A stretch of DNA of 53,217 nt from an uncultured Desulfovibrio sp. (GTDB lineage Bacteria; Desulfobacterota; Desulfovibrionia; Desulfovibrionales; Desulfovibrionaceae). Position numbers and translations under genes: made by a program. Location of the stretch: assembly GCA_900546145.1 (NCBI GenBank), contig URBN01000015.1, positions 1 to 53,217 on the forward strand, written 5' to 3'. Shown here one piece after another: positions 48,765-53,217 of the stretch. Every line of letters begins with the position of its first letter. Positions within the stretch are counted from its first letter, which is position 1. A model generated the notes under the pieces. It made no database searches. It saw nothing but the letters and a program-made list of their open reading frames with translations, and was not told where the DNA came from.

Positions 48765-49649
48765 ATGGAATTTCACGGCCCCATTGTCCGTCCCTACACT
48801 GATGCTGACAGTCTTTTCATCGAAGTGACCACCGGATGCACACACAACAGCTGCACATTCTGCAATTTCTACAAGGACACGCCATTCCGGGTGGCGCCCA
48901 TTGAGCAGGTGGAAAAGGACCTTCAGGAGGCCTCCAGGGAAGTTCCCTCCGCCACCAGAATCTGGGCTTCCGGCGGCAATCCTTTCTGCCTTTCTACCCG
49001 CAGGCTCATCCAGCTCGGAGACCTCTTTAAAAAATATTTTCCAAAGGCCCGCGTCTCCACCTACGCGCGCATCGATGACCTCTTCCATAAGAGCGTCGGG
49101 GATATCCGGGAAATCCGAGAGCATGGCATCGACGATGTCCTCATCGGCATTGAGTCCGGCGATGACGATGTGCTGAAGGCCGTGAACAAGGGCTACACCG
49201 CGGAGGATGTCATCAGGGAATGCCAGAAGATCGGGCAGGCAGGCCTGCCGTTCCGCATCATCTACCTCGGAGGCCTGGCCGGAGCCGGCCGGCTCGAAGA
49301 AAGCGCCAGGAAGAGCGCTGCCGTCTTCAATCAGATTCATCCGTACTATATGTACCTGACCAACGTGGCCGTTCTTCCCGGAACAAAGCTGTACAGTCAG
49401 ATGATGCGGGGAGAGTTCGCTGAAGCCACGGAAAAGGAGCGGCTGCAGGAAATCAGAGCGCTGCTCGCGGAAATGCGTAACCCGATTGTCGTAGATACCG
49501 AGTCAGCCGCCAGCAGTATCTATCTCAAGGTGAAGCTTCCTGAGGAAAAGGCCGCGGTTCTGCGTGAGCTGGACGCGTTTATTGCCCGTTTCTCCCCGGA
49601 ACAGGAAAGAGTCCTGCACGCGCGCCGTGCCCGTATGCTTTCTGTGTAG
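48765..49649 (+). CDS. radical SAM protein with C-x4-C-x2-C motif
   Basis: A 294-residue radical SAM enzyme. The cluster motif has four residues in the first gap (GCTHNSCTFCNFYKD, residues 24-38), a form seen in a COG1032-like group of anaerobes with no assigned reaction. IWASGGNPF (about 66-74) is the SAM-binding GGE-like strand, and VLIGIESGDDDVLKAVNKG (about 125-143) is the HemN-type block. The C-terminal part lacks extra cysteines. GAGGT lies 6 bases before the ATG. It follows the arsR gene by 80 bases in the same direction and may be under its control. Confidence 0.87.
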   Translation: MEFHGPIVRPYTDADSLFIEVTTGCTHNSCTFCNFYKDTPFRVAPIEQVEKDLQEASREVPSATRIWASGGNPFCLSTRRLIQLGDLFKKYFPKARVSTYARIDDLFHKSVGDIREIREHGIDDVLIGIESGDDDVLKAVNKGYTAEDVIRECQKIGQAGLPFRIIYLGGLAGAGRLEESARKSAAVFNQIHPYYMYLTNVAVLPGTKLYSQMMRGEFAEATEKERLQEIRALLAEMRNPIVVDTESAASSIYLKVKLPEEKAAVLRELDAFIARFSPEQERVLHARRARMLSV

Positions 49650-49754
49650 CGTCAAAAATGGAAAGCTGAAAAAGACCGCGGGAGTGGAGCGGGAAGAAGC
49701 CGGACATGGCAGTGCCTGACCGCCCCACTAAGCTGTTTTCCTCTATAGGCAGTC

Positions 49755-49810
49755 GCTGATTTTTTCTGTCCCCCGTCCATTCCGGGCCGGGGGACAGGGG
49801 AAGAATCAGC
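49755..49810. repeat. long hairpin at the end of the peptidase C26 gene
   Basis: CTGTCCCCCG (49766-49775) pairs with CGGGGGACAG (49788-49797), and the flanks GCTGATT (49755-49761)/AATCAGC (49804-49810) pair outside it. There is no T run after the stem on either strand, so it is listed as a structure rather than a terminator. Confidence 0.55.
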
Positions 49811-50507
49811 GTGCGCTCTCAACAAAAGCCGCGGCGATTTTGCGGCTCATGGGATCGCTTTTGTACGAGAGCTCGGGGTGCCACTGCAGGCCCCAGATGA
49901 AGCGTTTCCCCGGCATGCACACGCCCTCGATGAGGCCGTCTTCGCTCACGGCTGTGGTGGCGAGCGAGGGAGCCAACTCCCTGACGGCTTGATGGTGATA
50001 GCTGTTTACGCCGAGCCTCTCCACTCCCAGAACACTGAAGAGCGGAGTGTCCCTGCGTATTTCCACGGAGTGGGCGACGCGGTCGTAGGGTGCGCTCATG
50101 TGGTGCTTCGGACCGCCGGGATGTTCCGTGGGAATGTCCTGGTAGAGCGTGCCGCCAAGAGCGGCGTTCATAAGCTGAATGCCCCGGCATATGCCGAGGA
50201 CGGAACGATCCAGCCTGATGGCTTCCTTCAGAAGGTAGGCGTCCATGGCGTCACGTTCCGGACAGGGGAGGCCGCATTTTTCTGAAGGACTGGCTCCGTA
50301 GAGGGAGGGAGACACATCCTGCCCGCCGGTCAGGAGAAAGCCGCCGCACGCGGACAGAAAATAGTCCAGAATTCCGGTGTCCGTGGTTAGCGGCATCATG
50401 AGGGGGACGGCTCCCTGTTCCTCAAGCATATTCATGTATCCCGGAATCATCCAGAGGCTGTCTTTTGTTTCGTCCCAGAGCGGGCAGATGCCTATAACGG
50501 TTTTCAT
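49806..50507 (-). CDS. peptidase C26 / gamma-glutamyl hydrolase family (PuuD-like)
   Basis: A 233-residue class I glutamine-amidotransferase-fold hydrolase. The nucleophile elbow is VLGICRGIQLMN (Cys about 102), and the His-Glu pair is in GLQWHPE. LLTGGQDVSPSLYG is typical of PuuD-like enzymes, which split gamma-glutamyl amides such as gamma-glutamyl-GABA. The start at 50507 follows GGAGGA by 8-9 bases. It is a single gene with a strong upstream promoter (50635-50663). No polyamine genes are nearby, so the substrate is only by family. Confidence 0.9.
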   Translation of the reverse strand: MKTVIGICPLWDETKDSLWMIPGYMNMLEEQGAVPLMMPLTTDTGILDYFLSACGGFLLTGGQDVSPSLYGASPSEKCGLPCPERDAMDAYLLKEAIRLDRSVLGICRGIQLMNAALGGTLYQDIPTEHPGGPKHHMSAPYDRVAHSVEIRRDTPLFSVLGVERLGVNSYHHQAVRELAPSLATTAVSEDGLIEGVCMPGKRFIWGLQWHPELSYKSDPMSRKIAAAFVESAR

Positions 50508-50634
50508 AGGGATAGTCCTCCTTCTCGCGTGTTTTCCGGTGAGGATGAGATTGCATTGCCTGGGGGGAATATCCCGGAGTGTCGACTGTCCGGACTGTCT
50601 TTTTTCCGGCTCGATTGTCACGCAGATGCTCTGC

Positions 50635-50663
50635 ATAATAGTGACTTTTTTAGGATGATGCAA
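50635..50663 (-). promoter_or_regulatory. promoter of the peptidase C26 gene
   Basis: TTGCAT (50658-50663) and TATTAT (50635-50640) are 17 bases apart on the minus strand, about 130 bases before the start. GTCCGGAC and GACTGTC repeats lie in the leader (50580-50600). Confidence 0.7.
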
Positions 50664-50761
50664 AGAGTATCCGTGCGGGAGGCCTGCCGCACGCAGGAAC
50701 GAAGGCAGGAGAGAAGAATGGTGCGTTCCCACAAGAGAGAAACGCGCCGTCAGAGAAATGC

Positions 50762-50786
50762 GGGGCTGAGTCAGATGCCCAGCCCC
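50762..50786 (-). terminator. possible terminator of the secreted protein gene
   Basis: GGGGCTG (50762-50768) pairs with CAGCCCC (50780-50786) just after the stop at 50795. On the minus strand CGCATTTCTC follows, a poor T run. Confidence 0.4.
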
Positions 50787-50794
50787 CTCCGGTT

Positions 50795-52450
50795 TCAGCG
50801 TTTTTTGAGGAAGAGGCCTTCCGCCGTCGCTCCGTTCCCCACGTTAAACTGGCATTCTTTTCCCGGAACGTATTTCGACTCGAGAAAATCGCTGTAAAGC
50901 GTTAGCGTTATGGCGCACTTTTCGTCTACGTCGATGAGAACAGTGCTGCCATCAAGTCTGGCCAGGGCCGTTTCTCCGGACAGGGCGTCCTCAGGGAATG
51001 CGGCTGTTCTGTAGTGGGGAGCGCCGGTGAGCGATGCGATGCTGTATCTGACTGTGCCGTCCCCGTTCACCTTCAGAAAAACCGAGCCGTAGTCGCATTT
51101 ATCACCGAGGCTGTAGGCGTAGGTACCGGAAGTTTTATCGGGATCGGCCTCCCACTGGAAGGGCGTATGTGTTCCGGTGCTCCGGCTGATTTTAATGGGG
51201 TACGTTTTGCCCTTTCTGAACTCGGCGCCGCCCCCGTCTTTTTCGATGATTTTCGGGCGGCCCTCCCATGTTCCGGACAGAGAGTCTTTAACAAGACTTC
51301 CCGTGATCGTGCCGGAAACCCTGCCGTCAGGCAGCATTTCACGGAGGCGGAGCAGTCCGTTATCCTGTACCCTGCCCAGAATACGGATGGGCGTCCGGTC
51401 CTTCGTTCCCGTATAGACGATTTCCCCGGAAATAATTCCGTCACGGCTTTCGAACCAGAGGGATACGGGAATCGTACCGTTAATGGCTCCTTCTCCCTGA
51501 TACTGAAGACCGGCGGCGTTCCTGCTTTTCTGAGGAGCATCGCCTCCCTGCGCGAAGGTACTGTCAATACTGGCGGCCTGGTGCTTCTCCAGATCCTTTG
51601 GTTCTTTCCCGCCACTTGCATCAACACTGGCGATGAAGTCTTCGGTCAGAGTCCCTGTCAGAGTGCCGCGGTACCTCCAGACAATATCCTTCATCATCGC
51701 GTCCCTCCACCATGGCCAGTTGTCCAAGGAACCGTTCTGCCGGCGCGGAGGCACGTCGCTATAGAGGAGAAGGTGCATGATGGCGTGATAGCGCTTCAGT
51801 GCGTCGGCTTTATAGGGGCTTCCCGCATTTTCATCCAGGAATCGTTCCATTCCCACGGCCCAGATGGCTCTTTCGGACTGGGACTGAAAGACGACGCCGT
51901 CCTCTCCCATGAATTCATCCCTGGAAAGAGGCTGGGAAATGAGAACGTCCACGAAGGCCCTGCCTTCAGGACTGAGCTGAAGCCTCTTATAAAAGAAGTC
52001 CGGGGTCAGGCGTAGATACGCTGCTCCTTCCTCCCTGGCCGGACTAAATCCGAAGCGGCTCAGCATAATAAGGGCCTTCTGGTCAGAAGGAGACAGCATT
52101 TCTGTTTTTCCTCCGGCCCTGTTCCAGCGTTCAAGGACAGCTTCGGAGAGCGTTTCCATTCTGCTCCTGATTTCTGATTCTCGGAGCGTGGCAAGTTTCC
52201 GTTCGCCGAGATCTAGGAGTGATCGGATGATACCAGCTTCGTCCTTCTGACCGATGGCAGAAATTTCGTCATTGCACGCCGCTGTCCACTGGCGGGCCGA
52301 GTTCAGCATGGCGTCCTCATCCAGAACACCTCCGCATGCAACATCAGAAGGTGAGACTGGCGGCAGAAGCGTGACAGGAACAGCCCGCGCCATCGCTGTC
52401 CATCCAAAGAAGATCAGAACCAGAACAAGGCTTTTCCAGAGTGGGTGCAT
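50795..52450 (-). CDS. secreted protein of unknown function, 551 residues
   Basis: The start at 52450 (MHPLWKS) follows GGAGGTGAT. A signal peptide (1-23, ending ARA) exports it. The first 270 residues are helical and charged with one Cys pair region (VACGG, AACND). The second half is beta-rich: a block around 335-410 with INGTIPVSLWFE, GIISGEIVYTG and GRVSGTITGSL, then a last domain (about 440-551) with GTYAYSLGDKCDYG, an isolated Cys pair and a final GLFLKKR. The beta parts resemble small barrels seen next to lysozyme-inhibitor-like domains, but I do not recognise a named family. It stands alone. Confidence 0.78.
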   Translation of the reverse strand: MHPLWKSLVLVLIFFGWTAMARAVPVTLLPPVSPSDVACGGVLDEDAMLNSARQWTAACNDEISAIGQKDEAGIIRSLLDLGERKLATLRESEIRSRMETLSEAVLERWNRAGGKTEMLSPSDQKALIMLSRFGFSPAREEGAAYLRLTPDFFYKRLQLSPEGRAFVDVLISQPLSRDEFMGEDGVVFQSQSERAIWAVGMERFLDENAGSPYKADALKRYHAIMHLLLYSDVPPRRQNGSLDNWPWWRDAMMKDIVWRYRGTLTGTLTEDFIASVDASGGKEPKDLEKHQAASIDSTFAQGGDAPQKSRNAAGLQYQGEGAINGTIPVSLWFESRDGIISGEIVYTGTKDRTPIRILGRVQDNGLLRLREMLPDGRVSGTITGSLVKDSLSGTWEGRPKIIEKDGGGAEFRKGKTYPIKISRSTGTHTPFQWEADPDKTSGTYAYSLGDKCDYGSVFLKVNGDGTVRYSIASLTGAPHYRTAAFPEDALSGETALARLDGSTVLIDVDEKCAITLTLYSDFLESKYVPGKECQFNVGNGATAEGLFLKKR

Positions 52451-52640
52451 ATCACCTCCCGTTGGAGGCCCCGCGTCGCGCCGGGTACGGCAGGAAGATC
52501 TGAGACAACGAGCCGGGCCGATATGTGCTGTTCGGTACAGAACTGATTCTCTAATTTGGAATAAAATGCCCGACGCTACAAGAAAAAACAAAAGATAACA
52601 TGGGAAAAGAAGCGGCGTCAGCTCTGTAAGGCGAAAGAAT

Positions 52641-52674
52641 AACTGCCCCCTTAAACGAACGAAAACTGCCCCCT
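52641..52674. repeat. two AACTGCCCCCT repeats, IS21-end-like
   Basis: AACTGCCCCCT occurs at 52641-52651 and 52664-52674, a 23-base period. Repeats of this spacing are typical of the ends of IS21-family elements; no transposase is present here, so it may be a leftover end. Confidence 0.4.
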
Positions 52675-52760
52675 ATCAAGTGGGGAGCCGGCTGAAGTTC
52701 GGGAGAAGAATTTAGAAATTTTAGAACGGCAAAAAAATCTCTGGCAGGCTGCCGGAGCTC

Positions 52761-52788
52761 AAAAAAGGCCGGCGCGGATGCCGGCCTT
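52761..52788 (-). terminator. terminator of the small membrane protein gene
   Basis: AAGGCCGGC (52765-52773) pairs with GCCGGCCTT (52780-52788). Six T follow on the minus strand. Confidence 0.88.
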
Positions 52789-52809
52789 GAGTTTGTTGGA
52801 AGGTCATAT

Positions 52810-53175
52810 TTATTGATGTGGCGGAGTGAAGTTTTTTAGGACCGTGGTTATGAGTCCGGCTGGGCTCATTTTTGACAAATCTTCATTCTCTCGCGTGTGT
52901 GGATAGATTCCACGTATCATGCTGATCCCAATTGCCGTCGGGATAATACCGACGAGGCATATCGGTATCATCGTGTACGGTGTAAACTCTTTGCAAAGAA
53001 GAACGAAGAGGACGGCCCATATAAAGAGCACATACAGAATAATAGAAAAAACTATGAGGATTCCGATTATCCATTTCCGGTGAGACAACGCAAGCCTGTT
53101 AGAATCAAGCTCGCATTGGATCTTATCTAGCGTTGCTTTGGAAAGAGAAGTTTCACTGTCTTTGAGTTTTCTCAA
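52810..53175 (-). CDS. small membrane protein, 5' end uncertain or truncated
   Basis: A 121-residue frame with two strong membrane helices (about 36-62 and 69-92) after a charged coiled N-terminus (KATLDKIQCELDSNRLALSHR) and a short cytoplasmic tail. The only start available is a TTG at 53175, which lies inside an IS21-like repeat and has no ribosome binding site; the next ATG is inside the second helix. Upstream in the same frame there is a stop within the repeats. The true start has probably been lost to an insertion, or the gene begins elsewhere. The family is not recognised. Confidence 0.55.
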   Translation of the reverse strand: MRKLKDSETSLSKATLDKIQCELDSNRLALSHRKWIIGILIVFSIILYVLFIWAVLFVLLCKEFTPYTMIPICLVGIIPTAIGISMIRGIYPHTRENEDLSKMSPAGLITTVLKNFTPPHQ

Positions 53176-53207
53176 GTTTGTGAACGGTGATTCTCAAGTT
53201 TATGAAC
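53169..53207. mobile_element. IS21-like terminal repeats at the window edge
   Basis: TTCTCAAGTTTGTGAAC (53169-53185) and TTCTCAAGTTTATGAAC (53191-53207) differ at one base and have a 22-base period. Read on the minus strand this is TGTTCATAAACTTGAGAA..., which fits the TG-starting multiple-repeat ends of IS21-family elements. The transposase genes would lie beyond the window. Confidence 0.5.
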
Positions 53208-53217
53208 ACCTGTTCTC

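Larger units (their letters stand above)
52451..52809. other. 359-base stretch with repeat and terminator
   Basis: It holds the leader of the secreted protein gene, two copies of AACTGCCCCCT (52641-52674) and the terminator of the small membrane protein (52761-52788). No gene is seen. Confidence 0.55.

Noticed and set aside
49755..49810. Terminator shared by the radical SAM and peptidase C26 genes
   Set aside because: The stem is strong but neither strand has a T run after it; listed only as a structure.
1..53217. CRISPR array or prophage
   Set aside because: No spaced direct repeats with unique spacers and no phage structural or integrase genes are seen.

Overview
This window looks like the chromosome of a sulfate- or sulfite-reducing member of the Desulfovibrionaceae (Desulfovibrio / Mailhella / Bilophila type). 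The pointers are a split-Soret-type multihaem cytochrome with a Tat signal, a DUF169 protein, a small protein resembling the Desulfovibrio DVU0772 family, a GC-rich coding style with strong AGGAGG-type ribosome binding sites, and a complete MEP isoprenoid block. This taxonomic call is inference from gene content.

Layout. 1-12.9 kb: two identical tRNA-Leu(GAG) genes, the first cut by the window edge, bracket a TPR protein, a phosphopantetheinyl transferase, a DUF169 protein, a PepSY protein, a four-gene lipid/sensor operon (PAP2 phosphatase, phospholipid-type methyltransferase, OmpR regulator, histidine kinase), a lone molybdopterin oxidoreductase and a PBP1A. 13-20.8 kb: DUF1786 protein, phenylacetate-CoA ligase, DUF456 membrane protein, TrmJ, the DVU0772-like protein, a glycerophosphodiesterase and a CbiQ-CbiO (T+A) transporter pair without an S component. 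20.8-29.6 kb: ispG-proS-xseA-xseB-ispA-dxs in one tight operon, then ychF. 29.7-38.3 kb: radical SAM protein, pyridoxal kinase, then an operon of a TVP38/VTT membrane protein, a 1240-residue five-part fusion protein and an MTA-type nucleoside phosphorylase, then an M24 peptidase. 38.4-44 kb: a frameshifted split-Soret cytochrome, a lipoprotein, and a Zn/Cd/Pb-type metal resistance unit (four-HMA P1B ATPase, HMA chaperone, divergent MerR regulator). 44-53.2 kb: a short MetH, an Fsr-like MFS exporter, an ArsR regulator with a radical SAM protein, a class I glutamine amidotransferase-like hydrolase, a secreted protein of unknown function, and an end region with IS21-like repeats beside a membrane protein whose 5' end may be damaged.

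The most unusual object is the 1240-residue protein at 32555-36277. It joins a VTT-like membrane domain, two degenerate glycosyltransferase-like domains resembling the rSAM/selenodomain-associated transferases 1 and 2, a two-cluster ferredoxin plus CCG (GlpC/HdrD-like) module, and an acidic tail of five 32-residue repeats. Its operon neighbours suggest a membrane-bound redox system that may be linked to nucleoside or metalloid chemistry. Two gene disruptions (PepSY and split-Soret) are single-base frameshifts and need checking against reads.
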